A DNA stretch of 64,000 nt, from NCBI GenBank assembly GCA_040905865.1, contig JBBDQU010000085.1:146256-210255 (forward strand), in the 5' to 3' direction. Below the pieces are notes generated by a model. That model ran no database searches. It saw nothing but the letters and a program-made list of their open reading frames with translations, and was not told the origin of the DNA. Made by a program: the position numbers and the translations under genes. Every line of letters starts with the position of its first letter. Position 1 is the first letter of the stretch. Positions 18,118-27,057 of the stretch are shown here, one piece after another. The stretch comes from Alphaproteobacteria bacterium (GTDB lineage Bacteria > Pseudomonadota > Alphaproteobacteria > UBA8366 > GCA-2717185).

Positions 18118-18822
18118 ATGACTATCGGGGGTACCGTGGCCAGCAAGAAAATCCTCATCGTGGATGACGACGCCGTATTGTGTGAATCGCTGTGCGAACA
18201 GCTGCAGCTGCATGAGGAGTTCGAGACCGTCGTTTCCGGAACGGCGCGCGACGCGCTGGAAGAGGTCAAAAACCTCTATCTGGACGCGGTGCTGCTCGAT
18301 GTCGGCCTGCCGGACATGGATGGTCGCGAGGCCTGCCGGCTGATGCGGCGGGCCGGTGTCAAGGTGCCGATCATCATGCTAACGGGCGCGGATACCGATG
18401 CGGATACGATCCTCGGGCTCGACGCCGGCGCCAACGACTACATCACCAAGCCCTTCCGGCTCGGCGTGCTGCTCGCCCGTCTGCGCGCCCAGTTGCGCCA
18501 GCATGAACAGAGCGAGGACGCGGTTTTTTCAATCGGCCCCTATACGTTCCAGCCCAGCGGCAAGCTGCTGCTGGATGAGGCGTCGCAGAAGAAGGTCCGC
18601 CTGACCGAGAAGGAGACCTCGATCCTGAAATACCTGTTCCGTTCCGGCGCGAAGGCGGTCGACCGGGATACGCTGCTGGGAGAGGTCTGGGGCTATAACG
18701 CCGGTGTGACCACGCATACGCTGGAAACCCACGTCTACCGCCTGCGCCAGAAGATCGAGGCAGATCCGTCCAATGCGGTTATCCTGGTGACCGAACCCGG
18801 CGGCTACCGGCTGGTGCCTTAA
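18118..18822 (+). CDS. OmpR-family response regulator
   Basis: 234 residues: receiver domain with acidic pocket DDD (16-18), phospho-acceptor D61 in LLDVGLPDMDG, conserved T in MLTGADTDAD and K in DYITKPF, then a winged-helix DNA-binding domain (RLTEKETSILKYLFRSGAKAVDRDTLLGEVWGY..THTLETHVYRLRQKIE). The start ATG 18118 follows GGCGGGGCGGC; GTG 18136 after GGGGG is an alternative. No histidine kinase is adjacent, so it is an orphan here. It ends on a TTAA shared with the stop of the convergent LLM gene. Confidence 0.92.
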   Translation: MTIGGTVASKKILIVDDDAVLCESLCEQLQLHEEFETVVSGTARDALEEVKNLYLDAVLLDVGLPDMDGREACRLMRRAGVKVPIIMLTGADTDADTILGLDAGANDYITKPFRLGVLLARLRAQLRQHEQSEDAVFSIGPYTFQPSGKLLLDEASQKKVRLTEKETSILKYLFRSGAKAVDRDTLLGEVWGYNAGVTTHTLETHVYRLRQKIEADPSNAVILVTEPGGYRLVP

Positions 18823-19811
18823 CCGAAGGCGGGCATCACGTCGCGGGCGAAGCGGCGCAGCGATTCCTGATCGCGCGACGACAGCAGCACATATCCCACG
18901 CCCTGCGCCTCCATAAGCTTCAGCCGTTCGACGATGGCGTCCGGCGCGCCCAGCAAGACGCCGTCGACGGCGGCCTTGCGCAGGTCGGAATCCGAAACCA
19001 TGCTGGATTTCTCCCTGCCGTCCGCCGTCTGGCCGAAGGCATTCATTACCTCCAGCTGTTTGATGCGCTGGCCAATGGCGGCTTCGCGCGCGGCGTCCGT
19101 ATCCGCGATCATCAGCCCCCGCGCCACGCCGACACCCAGCGGGTCGTAGGTCCGGCCCGCCGCCGCCAGCGCGTCCCGAAAAATCCGCAAGCGTTCGAAT
19201 ATGACCTCCAGCGTCTGGAACTGGTCGAGGAACAGGTTGTAATGCTCGCGCGCCGCATACCGCAGCGATTCCGGCCGCCCGGCGGCGAGCCATAGCGGCG
19301 GGTGGGGCCGCTGCACGGGCTCGGGTTCCAGGACGATATCCTCGTAATGCCAGCGCTTGCCGTGGTGGGAAAACCGGCCCTGCGTGGTCCAGGCCTTGCG
19401 GATGACGGTCATTGCCTCTTCGAACCGCTCGGTCGATTCCGCGATGGGAATGCAGAACCCGGCGAATTCGTTGTGGCGATAACCCTTGCCGACGCCGAAA
19501 TCGAAGCGCCCCCGGGACAGCAGGTCCAGCGTCGCCGCCTGTTCGGCCACGAGCACCGGGTTGTGCCAGGGCAGGACAACCACGGCGGTGCCGAGCCGGA
19601 TGACCGATGTCTTTGCGGCCAGATAGGACAGCAGGTTCAGCGAGGCCGACACCTGCCCCATGCCGCTGAAATGGTGTTCCACCAGAAAACTGCTGTAAAA
19701 GCCGAGATCCTCGGCTTCGATAACCGAATCGATATAGGCGTCATAGCCTTCGCGGTAACCGTCCTCAATCCCGGGCGCCGACCGCGCGCCGCCGAATATA
19801 CCGAATTTCAC
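18819..19811 (-). CDS. LLM class flavin-dependent oxidoreductase
   Basis: Bacterial-luciferase-like TIM barrel: KFGIFGGARSAPG, FLVEHHFSGMGQVSASLNLLSYLAAKTSVIRLGTAVVVLPWHNPVLVAEQAATLDLLSRGRFDFGVGKGY (family core) and LEPEPVQRPHPPLWLAAGRPESLRYAA. It uses reduced FMN (or F420 in some members); the substrate is not predictable. The start is GTG 19811 after AGGGGGACAGG; the longer frame to 19865 would run into the CopD-like gene. 330 residues. It is probably co-transcribed with the CopD-like gene, 19 bases upstream. Confidence 0.88.
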   Translation of the reverse strand: MKFGIFGGARSAPGIEDGYREGYDAYIDSVIEAEDLGFYSSFLVEHHFSGMGQVSASLNLLSYLAAKTSVIRLGTAVVVLPWHNPVLVAEQAATLDLLSRGRFDFGVGKGYRHNEFAGFCIPIAESTERFEEAMTVIRKAWTTQGRFSHHGKRWHYEDIVLEPEPVQRPHPPLWLAAGRPESLRYAAREHYNLFLDQFQTLEVIFERLRIFRDALAAAGRTYDPLGVGVARGLMIADTDAAREAAIGQRIKQLEVMNAFGQTADGREKSSMVSDSDLRKAAVDGVLLGAPDAIVERLKLMEAQGVGYVLLSSRDQESLRRFARDVMPAFG

Positions 19812-19830
19812 CGACCTGTCCCCCTGCCCG

Positions 19831-20310
19831 TCATTCAAAAAACGGCACGCCATGCGCGCCGGCAATCGCCCCCAGCACCGTCACCAGGCTGACCGACAGC
19901 AGCAGCCAGTGCAGCCGCGCCAGGGATGCCAGCGTCCCTTCCGGGTCCCGGTCAAGGCGGCGGCGAAACCATTCATGCAGAAACAGCGGCTCCAGGACGA
20001 ACAGCACCAGCGTAAACAGGATCCAGATGGCGGTCATGGCATGGATCCACCAGTACTGGATCTGCGCATAGCGGGACCAGGCGTCCAGCACGTGCAACAT
20101 GTAGAAACCCGTCGCCCCGGCCAGCAATACCGCCAGCCGCGCCCAGGGCGCGAAGCGTTGCTCGATATCCTCGAACATCCGGCCCGCCGCATGCGGATCC
20201 TTCATGCGGCGCAGCGCCGGCAGGACCGCCAGCGTCTCCATGGCAACGCCGCCGATCCACACCACGACCGCCAGCACATGCAGCGCCCGCGCCAGCACTT
20301 CCGAATCCAC
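19831..20310 (-). CDS. CopD-like integral membrane protein
   Basis: 159 residues with four hydrophobic segments. The start is GTG 20310 behind GGAGGGGTCG. Conserved elements are RALHVLAVVVWIGGVAMETLAVLPALRRMKD in helix 1 (with a histidine and W-x-GG), then RFAPWARLAVLLAGATGFYMLHVLDAW and WWIHAMTAIWILFTLVLFVLEP. These resemble CopD/heme-copper-associated small membrane proteins. Metal or heme binding through the helix histidines is possible but not shown. It precedes the LLM oxidoreductase in one transcription unit. Confidence 0.75.
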   Translation of the reverse strand: MDSEVLARALHVLAVVVWIGGVAMETLAVLPALRRMKDPHAAGRMFEDIEQRFAPWARLAVLLAGATGFYMLHVLDAWSRYAQIQYWWIHAMTAIWILFTLVLFVLEPLFLHEWFRRRLDRDPEGTLASLARLHWLLLSVSLVTVLGAIAGAHGVPFFE

Positions 20311-20748
20311 CGACCCCTCCCAGAATATTCGTCCAACCGCGCCGCGGGATGGACTGTAAACGGAAGGGCCGCAGTCTGGCAAAGGACGTCGTGGCCAGAC
20401 ACCTGGCGACAAACGGTCAGGTTGGCCGGTAAGGTGCTATTTCGGGCGTGGCGTGTGACAACTTTTAGGTGTTACATGTGCTTGGTTAGGCTTGGTACAC
20501 AATATGGCGAAGCAGGACAGGCAACCTGATCCGCAGCAGAAACCTTTGTAAAGGCGTTGAAGAATCCGGCGGTGTCCTGCAACGCATTCGGCTCGCGATA
20601 AATCGTCGGGGGCCGTATACCGGAACCTTCAGAATTCCCGGAATGACCCGCCGCAAAAAATTTTCTTGCCGGGATGGCCGCGCGCATAAGACCAGCGCAA
20701 TCAAAGCGCCGCCGCTCCGGCCGGGTTCCAATAAGGGGACTGGGAAAA
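20311..20748. other. 438-base gap without a recognised gene
   Basis: No protein of recognisable family. A 15-codon frame (20504-20551, MAKQDRQPDPQQKPL) has no clear ribosome site. AT-rich stretches occur near 20455-20505 and 20658-20668. I see no repeat copy or strong terminator here. It may hold the promoter of the CopD-like gene (minus strand). Confidence 0.5.
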
Positions 20749-20824
20749 TGGTGCCGCGTGGGTGACTTGAACACCCGACCCCCGCATTACGAATGCGATG
20801 CTCTACCAGCTGAGCTAACGCGGC
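20749..20824 (-). tRNA. tRNA-Thr (anticodon CGT)
   Basis: Minus-strand cloverleaf: acceptor GCCGCGT/ACGCGGC, D-arm AGCTCAGCTGGTAGAGC, anticodon stem TCGCA/TGCGG with loop TTCGTAA (anticodon CGT, reading ACG), T-arm GGGTG TTCAAGT CACCC, discriminator A and an encoded CCA (20749-20751). 76 bases in all. All stems pair, with only a G-U at the anticodon stem end. Confidence 0.95.
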
Positions 20825-20836
20825 ATATCGGCGCGC

Positions 20837-20865
20837 AAAATAGGCCGGGTCGATCAACAACGCAA
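20837..20865 (-). promoter_or_regulatory. Probable promoter of tRNA-Thr
   Basis: On the minus strand TTGCGT (20865-20860), exactly 17 bases, then TATTTT (20842-20837); the tRNA begins 13 bases after the -10. Spacing is ideal for the housekeeping sigma factor; match to consensus is moderate. Confidence 0.5.
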
Positions 20866-20949
20866 GCCCGCAGGCGCATGCCGGACCGGAATCGGGGATG
20901 CAGCCGTCCTCGGGTAATAAAACGGCGCTTGTGACTACCGTCACTGCGC

Positions 20950-21053
20950 GATCCGCGAATGCCGGATAAACTTCGGCTCAACAGTTCACACACTGTTGCT
21001 CTCTCTCCTCCCTTATCCTGGGGCCGGCAGATTACAAGATGCCGGCCCTTTTT
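20950..21053 (+). ncRNA. Candidate small RNA ending in an intrinsic terminator
   Basis: Plus-strand stretch with no plus-strand gene nearby to need a terminator. It holds a hairpin CAACAG..CTGTTG (about 20980-20999), a pyrimidine-rich single-stranded segment CTCTCTCTCCTCCC able to pair with Shine-Dalgarno sequences, and a strong terminator at 21021-21053. This is the layout of trans-acting alphaproteobacterial sRNAs. The 5' end is not defined: I found no convincing promoter, so the start given is approximate. Confidence 0.5.
21021..21053 (+). terminator. Strong intrinsic terminator, plus strand
   Basis: Stem GGGCCGGCA (21021-21029) / TGCCGGCCC (21040-21048), 10-base loop, then TTTTT. The nearest genes on both sides are on the minus strand, and the minus-strand reading has no T-run after the stem, so it serves a plus-strand transcript. 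Confidence 0.85.
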
Positions 21054-21119
21054 CTGTGTGTAGGCTGTGCCAGGACCGGGCGGCGCGGATGGCGGCACGA
21101 ACGTGCGGCTGGTTTGCCG

Positions 21120-22523
21120 CTAATGTTGCCGGGCCGGCAACGTCGCCGGGCTGACAGGGCTGAGTTTTCCCGGCAGTGCGGCAGCGGCCGCTGTTGGCGC
21201 ATTATCCGGCGGCGCAATCTGCAAGGTGCCTGCGCCCGGCGGCAGAGTCCATTTCAGGCTGTCGAAGCTGCTGCAGTTGTCGCAGCACGGCGCCCATGCA
21301 CCGGCGACGGCGCCGCATTCCGAACAATACCATGCCTCGCCCGGCGGCGCGGAGACCGCCCGGTCTAGCCAGTGGCGGGTCACTTCCAGATTGCCGGTTT
21401 CCCTTTCCTCGAGTTCCGCCATCAGACGGCAGTGGCGCGCGGTCGGACGGTCGCCGGCTGCCGTTTCCAGATGCCGGCGCGCCTCGCCCCACAGATCCGC
21501 CGCCAGCGAGACCTCGGCCAGGGCGTAATGGCTTTCGGGACGGTCCGGCCGAATACTGCAGAGCCGCTGGAACCGCTTGACGCGTGCCAGCGGGGGTTCG
21601 TCTTCGCCGCCGAGCCCCTTATAGGCCGCGGCGATATCCGGATGCGGTTCCAGCGCCCAGGCGGATTCGGTCAGTTTCACCGCCCGCCGCATCTTTCCAG
21701 CCGCCGCCAGGCAACGCATATACACGACCGTCGCGGCAACCAGATCCGGCGCCAGGTCATGCGCCACGCGCGCCTGTTTCAGTGCAGTGGCGGAATCGCC
21801 GGCTCTTGCGGCCGCATCGCTCAGCGCGACGGCAAGCACCGCCCGGCGCCGCCGGCCGGCATCCTGTGTGATGACGCCGGCGCGGACTGCCCGTTGCGTG
21901 GTATCGTTCGCTTCCGACCATTTCCCGGCGGCGACCTGCAGGCTGAACAGGCGGGTGAGCACCCAGGGGGTATCGGGCCGCAACTGGAACGCCCGCTCCG
22001 CGAGCCGCAGCGCCTCGCCCCTGTCGTCCCGCCGCACTGCCTGCATGAGCAGCCCGCGCAGGCCGAGAAACGCCATATCCGGCTTCTTCAACATTTCCTC
22101 GAAATACCGCCGGGCGGCGCCCTCGTCGCCTTCCAGCTGCGCCGCCTGCGCCGACAGCAGCATCGTCAATGGCGGCTCCTTCAGCAGTACATCGGCCTTG
22201 CGGGCGAATTTCTTTGCTTCATCCGCATCGCCGGCGGCGACGGCGACCATGCCCTGCGTCAGCGCCTGATAGCCGCGCTGGCGACGGCCGGCCCGTCGGT
22301 GATCCAGCAACCCGCCAGGAACGTACCGGATGAACCGCCACAGCCGGTACAGCACCGCCGCCACGACGATGACGACCACGAGTCCCAGCACGAAAATTCC
22401 GGCCTGTGTCCTGATCTGCAGCCCGGCAATCCGGATATCCACATAACCCGGGTTCCCCGCGAACCAGACCGCCAGCCACACGAAACAACCGATCAGGACG
22501 AAGATGAATGCGGCGCGGATCAT
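21120..22523 (-). CDS. hemY: HemY-like membrane TPR protein with C-terminal zinc ribbon
   Basis: 467 residues: two N-terminal membrane segments (about 3-22 and 40-60, with PGYVDIRIAGLQIRTQAG between), the HemY_N region GGLLDHRRAGRRQRGYQALTQGMVAVAAGDADEAKKFARKA, several TPR-like helical pairs, and near the C-terminus WYCSECGAVAGAWAPCCDNC, a four-cysteine zinc-ribbon like that of LapB. The family sits in heme operons (not the protoporphyrinogen oxidase also called HemY) and may organise heme or envelope enzymes. It overlaps the upstream gene by four bases and is last in the hemC-hemD-Mic60-like-hemY operon. Confidence 0.86.
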   Translation of the reverse strand: MIRAAFIFVLIGCFVWLAVWFAGNPGYVDIRIAGLQIRTQAGIFVLGLVVVIVVAAVLYRLWRFIRYVPGGLLDHRRAGRRQRGYQALTQGMVAVAAGDADEAKKFARKADVLLKEPPLTMLLSAQAAQLEGDEGAARRYFEEMLKKPDMAFLGLRGLLMQAVRRDDRGEALRLAERAFQLRPDTPWVLTRLFSLQVAAGKWSEANDTTQRAVRAGVITQDAGRRRRAVLAVALSDAAARAGDSATALKQARVAHDLAPDLVAATVVYMRCLAAAGKMRRAVKLTESAWALEPHPDIAAAYKGLGGEDEPPLARVKRFQRLCSIRPDRPESHYALAEVSLAADLWGEARRHLETAAGDRPTARHCRLMAELEERETGNLEVTRHWLDRAVSAPPGEAWYCSECGAVAGAWAPCCDNCSSFDSLKWTLPPGAGTLQIAPPDNAPTAAAAALPGKLSPVSPATLPARQH

Positions 22524-23893
22524 TGCGGCGCACCCGACTCGGCCATACCCTTGCCCAGCATTTCAACGGCATGAACCCGCAGGGCCGCGACCGCCCTTTC
22601 CGCCGCGATATGGCGCTTCGCATCCCGGACCCAGTCGGCGGCCGCACCCGTCGCATCCGCCAGCGCATCGACGGCGGCCTGCAGGTCGCCGCGCGCGACG
22701 GCCAGTTCCGCCTGTCGCGCCGGCAGGATATTCCCCGCGCTGTCCTCGATACGCCGTACGGCGATAACCGAGTCGACTTTCTGGAGCATCCGGTCGACCC
22801 AGCCGGTGCCGGTCTCCGCCCAAAGCGGCTCGCCGAGCGTCGCCGCAACCGCATCGAACCGCTTGATCAGGGTCGCCGCGGACGGGATGCCCGTCGCGGC
22901 ATCCGGCGCCAGGACCGCTATCGACGACGCCACAACCGGATCGTCATCCGCCAGCCGTTCGATTGCCGTCAACAACCCGGCAAAGGGCGCGCCGTCGAGT
23001 ACTGCCCGCTCCAGCGATACGACGGCAAGCGCCAGCCCGGTCGTCCGTCCCGCAACCGCGGCTTCCCGTGCGTCCAATGCCGTCACTTTGCCGGTGAGGG
23101 TCGATACCTCCTCGCGCAAAGCGGCGAAATCCGCCTTCAATGCGGCGATATCCGCCTTCATTGATTCAGATGCCGCCAGGGAATCGCCCCGTACTTCCGC
23201 GATGCTGCGTTCCGATTCACCGATACGCGCCGCCAGCTGCTCCGTCTTCGCGATGCCTTGCGCCAGGTCCTGCGACAGTCGATCCAGCTGCGCCGAAAGT
23301 TCAGGCGCCGGCCCGCTGTCGGTCGGTAACGCGTTAAGCGCTGCCTCCAGTGAATCGAGCCGCGCCGTGACGGGGCCGAGCGAGGGACCGGGCGGTTCGG
23401 CCTCCAGCGCGTCCAGCCGTGTGAAAACATCCTCCGGAACCGCCTGCGACGACGGTCCGTAAACCAGCGGCGCCCATTTCGGCTGCGTTGCCAGCGCGAT
23501 GCCCGCGCCGGCGGCGACTATCAGGGCCAGCCAGGCGATAGCCTGGCCGCCGCGCTTCTGCGGTGCGGCGGGCTCCGGCGGTGAATCGGCGGCCACGGAT
23601 TGTTCGCCCGGTTCTGCAGCAGCGGCTTGCGACACCGCTTCCGTTTCCGTCGGCGCCGCGGCACCGGTCGACTCCGGCAGGTTGTCCAGGTCGATCCCGG
23701 CCGCCGCCGCCGCGTCGCGGACTTCCTGCCGCCGCGGCGGCGGGACGCTGCCCCGGCTCTTCCAGCCCTGGATCGTCGTCGCGGCGACGCCGAGCGTTGA
23801 CGCCATGGGGCGCACGCCGCCAAAGGCATCTATGATGGACGCCGCATCGGGAAACGGGTCGTCCTGGTCAAACGTATCGCTGTTGTCGGTCAT
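22520..23893 (-). CDS. Mic60/mitofilin-like membrane protein with N-terminal HTH-like domain
   Basis: 457 residues from ATG 23893. Residues about 18-62 (IIDAFGGVRPMASTLGVAATTIQGWKSRGSVPPPRRQEV) look like a small Cro/YdaS-type helix-turn-helix. A Pro/Ala/Glu-rich linker follows, then one membrane helix (AIAWLALIVAAGAGIALA), a long coiled coil (about 180-290) and a C-terminal helical domain (DRMLQKVDSVIAVRRI..ARQAELAVARGDLQAAVDAL) characteristic of the bacterial mitofilin/COG4223 family in hem operons. Mitochondrial relatives shape cristae. It overlaps hemD by four bases. Confidence 0.83.
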   Translation of the reverse strand: MTDNSDTFDQDDPFPDAASIIDAFGGVRPMASTLGVAATTIQGWKSRGSVPPPRRQEVRDAAAAAGIDLDNLPESTGAAAPTETEAVSQAAAAEPGEQSVAADSPPEPAAPQKRGGQAIAWLALIVAAGAGIALATQPKWAPLVYGPSSQAVPEDVFTRLDALEAEPPGPSLGPVTARLDSLEAALNALPTDSGPAPELSAQLDRLSQDLAQGIAKTEQLAARIGESERSIAEVRGDSLAASESMKADIAALKADFAALREEVSTLTGKVTALDAREAAVAGRTTGLALAVVSLERAVLDGAPFAGLLTAIERLADDDPVVASSIAVLAPDAATGIPSAATLIKRFDAVAATLGEPLWAETGTGWVDRMLQKVDSVIAVRRIEDSAGNILPARQAELAVARGDLQAAVDALADATGAAADWVRDAKRHIAAERAVAALRVHAVEMLGKGMAESGAPQ

Positions 23894-24639
23894 TGCCTGT
23901 GGAGTCTTTCGTCGAGTGTGTCCAGAAGGGCGTCTTGTACCGGACGGGGCGCAATCATGACCCGCCGCCACATGATCGGATCGGCCGCTTCAGCAACAGC
24001 CTTGCTCAAACAGAGTATCTCTAGCCTTTCACAGGCCTTTTCAAGTCCGGCGCGCCTGGCCAGGGACACGAAGGTTGCCGCCGACCGGGGCGAATACAAC
24101 AATGCCAGATCGATCAGGTGCTGCGAAAGCGCCAGCGCGACCTCCGGACTGAACGCGGTAGCCGCCTGCGCATGGTAAAGGACCGCCCGCCGAACTGCAA
24201 AACCCGCCGCTCCCAGCCGGCCAGCCAGATCGCCCGCCACATCCGATCCCGCGGGATGCAGCAACGCGCCTGAATCCGGTGTGCACCTGTCGCGCACCAG
24301 CCGCACCAGGCTGTCGACATCGCCGCCGGCGCTTTCAACCGTGCTGAATCCGGCTTCCCGGGCGGCCGCCGATGTCCTGTCGCCAACCGCGAAGACCGGC
24401 AGGTCGCGGCGCGGCGCCACCTTCGCGAAGGCGCGGACCCCGTTTGCCGAAGTAAAGAGAACGGCCTGAACGCCCGCGAGATCGGGTTCAGGCCCGCGAT
24501 TCAGAACGATCGACAGCATCGGACAGATAAAGACCTCAATGCCGCGGCCTTCCAGTGCGCCGACAAGGGCGGCCGAATCTTCCAGCGGTCTGGTTACGAG
24601 CGCGCGAATAGCGTCCTCCCGGCTGAAAACAGTCAACAT
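23890..24639 (-). CDS. hemD: Uroporphyrinogen-III synthase
   Basis: Converts hydroxymethylbilane to uroporphyrinogen III with inversion of ring D, the first branched intermediate to heme, siroheme, B12 and chlorophylls. The sequence is a typically poorly conserved HemD: ALVTRPLEDSAALVGALEGRGIEVFICPML, AVLFTSANGVRAFA, VFAVGDRTSAAAREAGF and LLYSPRSAATFVSLARRAGL. 249 residues. It begins on a one-base overlap with hemC (TGATG) and ends in a four-base overlap with the Mic60-like gene. Confidence 0.9.
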   Translation of the reverse strand: MLTVFSREDAIRALVTRPLEDSAALVGALEGRGIEVFICPMLSIVLNRGPEPDLAGVQAVLFTSANGVRAFAKVAPRRDLPVFAVGDRTSAAAREAGFSTVESAGGDVDSLVRLVRDRCTPDSGALLHPAGSDVAGDLAGRLGAAGFAVRRAVLYHAQAATAFSPEVALALSQHLIDLALLYSPRSAATFVSLARRAGLEKACERLEILCLSKAVAEAADPIMWRRVMIAPRPVQDALLDTLDERLHRQ

Positions 24640-25553
24640 CAGCCAAAAAAATCGGGCCCCATATGATCGCGCAACGACCGTCCCGCGTCGACCCCCATTG
24701 CCTCCGCCGTCGCCGCCGGACCGTCGCGGGTGACCTCGTGCACGGTGGTCCCGTCAGGGCTGGCGACAAGGCCGCGAAGCCGGAGCGTATCCGGCCCGGT
24801 GAATTCCGCCAGCGCCGCGATGGGCGTGCGGCAGGATCCATCCAGCTCGGCCAGCATCGCCCGTTCCGCCAGGACCCGGCGCGCCGTCTCCCCGTCGTTC
24901 AGCGGCAACAGATACGCCTGGACGACGGAATCGTTGATCCGGACTTCGATGCCGACAGCCCCCTGCGCGACCGCCGGCAGCATTTCCGCCGGATCCATCA
25001 GATGGGTCGCGACATCGGCCATACCCAGCCGCCGCAGCCCGGCATAGGCCAGGAAGGTCGCATCCACGTCACCGGAATGCAGTTTGTCCAGCCGGGTCTG
25101 GACATTGCCCCGCAGCGGCACGACGTCCAGGTCGGGCCGCAGGTACTTAACCTGCGCCTTGCGGCGCAGAGAGGAGGTTCCGACAATCGCGCCGGCGGGC
25201 AGTTCGGCCAGCGTCGGCGCCCGCAATGAAATGAAGGCGTCGCGCGGGTCTTCGCGCGGCAGGATCGTGGAGATGCCGAGCCCGTCCGGCAGCCGCGTTT
25301 CGACGTCCTTCATCGAATGCACCGCGAGGTCGATATCGCCGCTGAACAGCGCCTCCTCGATTTCCTTGGTAAAAAGGCCCTTGCCGCCGATTTCCGCCAG
25401 GGGACGGTCCTGAACCTGGTCTCCCGTCGTCCGAATGACGACGATATCGACCTGAAGTCCCTTGTGCGCCGCCAGCAGGCGATCCCGCACGTCATTTGCC
25501 TGCACCAGCGCCAGCGGCGACCCGCGCGTCCCGATTTTCAGTATCTGCGTCAT
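24639..25553 (-). CDS. hemC: Porphobilinogen deaminase (hydroxymethylbilane synthase)
   Basis: Polymerises four porphobilinogens. Clear motifs: [67 protein letters not shown] and [10 protein letters not shown], whose cysteine (near residue 240) carries the dipyrromethane cofactor. 304 residues, complete. First gene of the hem operon; it diverges from the gene at 25694 with about 140 bases between. Confidence 0.96.
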   Translation of the reverse strand: MTQILKIGTRGSPLALVQANDVRDRLLAAHKGLQVDIVVIRTTGDQVQDRPLAEIGGKGLFTKEIEEALFSGDIDLAVHSMKDVETRLPDGLGISTILPREDPRDAFISLRAPTLAELPAGAIVGTSSLRRKAQVKYLRPDLDVVPLRGNVQTRLDKLHSGDVDATFLAYAGLRRLGMADVATHLMDPAEMLPAVAQGAVGIEVRINDSVVQAYLLPLNDGETARRVLAERAMLAELDGSCRTPIAALAEFTGPDTLRLRGLVASPDGTTVHEVTRDGPAATAEAMGVDAGRSLRDHMGPDFFG

Positions 25554-25693
25554 GCGCCTTCTGTACCCGCTTCGCGGCCGGCCTCAAAGCGCTTTTCGGC
25601 GCCACGGGCGCAAGCCGGCAAGGGACATGCCGCACGGGGCATGTTACAAACCGCCCGTCACCGATCACCGAACAGATAGCGGGCCTTTCCGGC

Positions 25694-26017
25694 ATGGCGC
25701 TGACGATTGCTGCCATCACCATTATCTTCATCCTTTGCCTGCTGGTCGCCGTCAAAGCGGCGAAAAACCCGCCTGTCTTCACGGACGAGCAATTGCTGAA
25801 CCAGCACCGGCGGTTTCTGGGCGACCTCGAGGCCTCGCGCAAATATATCGGCGCCGGCTATCTCAATGCCAGGGAGAAGGGCTCCGCCGCGGAACGGGAA
25901 CTGGTCCTGCGGGGTTACGATGTCGGCAGGCTTCTGGCCGAGCGGTTTGCGGCGGAACGGGACGGCAGGCCCATGGACTGGCAGGCCTGCCGCACGGTAA
26001 AAGGGCCCCCATCATGA
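25694..26017 (+). CDS. Small membrane-anchored protein of unknown function
   Basis: 107 residues from ATG 25694: an N-terminal hydrophobic helix (residues 3-22, [20 protein letters not shown]), then a soluble, helical, charged part ([55 protein letters not shown]). It shares an ATGA junction with tsaD, so translation is probably coupled. I do not recognise the family. Confidence 0.65.
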   Translation: MALTIAAITIIFILCLLVAVKAAKNPPVFTDEQLLNQHRRFLGDLEASRKYIGAGYLNAREKGSAAERELVLRGYDVGRLLAERFAAERDGRPMDWQACRTVKGPPS

Positions 26018-27057
26018 TCGTTCTCGGTATTGAATCATCCTGCGACGAAACCGCCGCCTCCGTGGTCAGCGAAGACCGCCGCATTCTGTCCAGCGTCGTG
26101 TTTTCGCAGATCGACGAACACCGGCCCTATGGCGGCGTCGTTCCGGAAATTGCCGCGCGCAGCCACCTCGATCATATCGATGGCATCGTGCAACGGGCGA
26201 TGGACCAGGCAGGCGTCGGGTTTTCCGACCTCGATGGTATCGCCGCGACAGGCGGGCCGGGGCTGATCGGCGGCGTGCTGGTCGGTATGATGACGGCGAA
26301 ATCCATCGCGCTCGTCCACGGCCTGCCGCTGGTGGCGGTCAATCACCTGGAAGGCCATGCGTTGACGGCGCGGCTGACCGACGGGTTGCCGTTTCCCTAC
26401 CTGCTGCTGCTGGTGTCCGGCGGCCATTGCGAACTGCTGTCGGTCAACGGCCCCGGACAATACACGCGATATGGCGGAACGCTCGACGACGCCGTCGGCG
26501 AAGCTTTCGACAAGACCGCCAAACTGCTCGGCCTGCCCTATCCCGGCGGGCCGGCGGTGGAACGGGCCGCCCGGCGCGGAAACGCCGCCCGGTTCGCCTT
26601 TCCCCGGCCGATGCGCGGCCGCGACGACTGCGATTTTTCCTTCTCGGGCCTCAAGACCGCGGTCGTCCGCACGATCCGGAGCCTGCCGGACGCAACAGTG
26701 TCCGACACGGACGCCGCGGATGCCGCCGCCTCGTTTCAGGCCGCCGTTGCGGATGTCCTGGTCGACCGGGCGCATCGCGCGATCGACCGGTTCCGGGCCG
26801 AACATGGGACGGGCGGTGCGCTGGTCGTCGCCGGCGGCGTCGCGGCGAACGCGGCGCTGCGCGAAAGCCTGGCGGCCCTGGCCGGTGAGACCGGGTTCCG
26901 CTTCGTCGCGCCGCCCCCAGCGCTCTGCACGGATAACGCCGCCATGATCGCCTGGGCCGGGATCGAACGGTTGCGGCTGGGGCTGACCGACGACCTGAAT
27001 TTTGCGCCGCGCCCGCGATGGCCACTGGACGAACCGCGTCGGAACGCGGCGTCATGA
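26014..27057 (+). CDS. tsaD: tRNA threonylcarbamoyladenosine transferase TsaD
   Basis: Transfers threonylcarbamoyl to A37 of ANN-decoding tRNAs, with TsaB and TsaE. Starts [18 protein letters not shown]; metal histidines H111 and H115 in [60 protein letters not shown]. 347 residues. The ATG at 26014 overlaps the upstream small gene by four bases and the stop overlaps gpsA by four. tsaB lies elsewhere in this window, at 43832. Confidence 0.96.
   Translation: MIVLGIESSCDETAASVVSEDRRILSSVVFSQIDEHRPYGGVVPEIAARSHLDHIDGIVQRAMDQAGVGFSDLDGIAATGGPGLIGGVLVGMMTAKSIALVHGLPLVAVNHLEGHALTARLTDGLPFPYLLLLVSGGHCELLSVNGPGQYTRYGGTLDDAVGEAFDKTAKLLGLPYPGGPAVERAARRGNAARFAFPRPMRGRDDCDFSFSGLKTAVVRTIRSLPDATVSDTDAADAAASFQAAVADVLVDRAHRAIDRFRAEHGTGGALVVAGGVAANAALRESLAALAGETGFRFVAPPPALCTDNAAMIAWAGIERLRLGLTDDLNFAPRPRWPLDEPRRNAAS

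Noticed and set aside
20504..20551. Small ORF MAKQDRQPDPQQKPL
   Set aside because: Fifteen codons, no convincing Shine-Dalgarno and no recognisable family; kept only as a remark in the gap entry.
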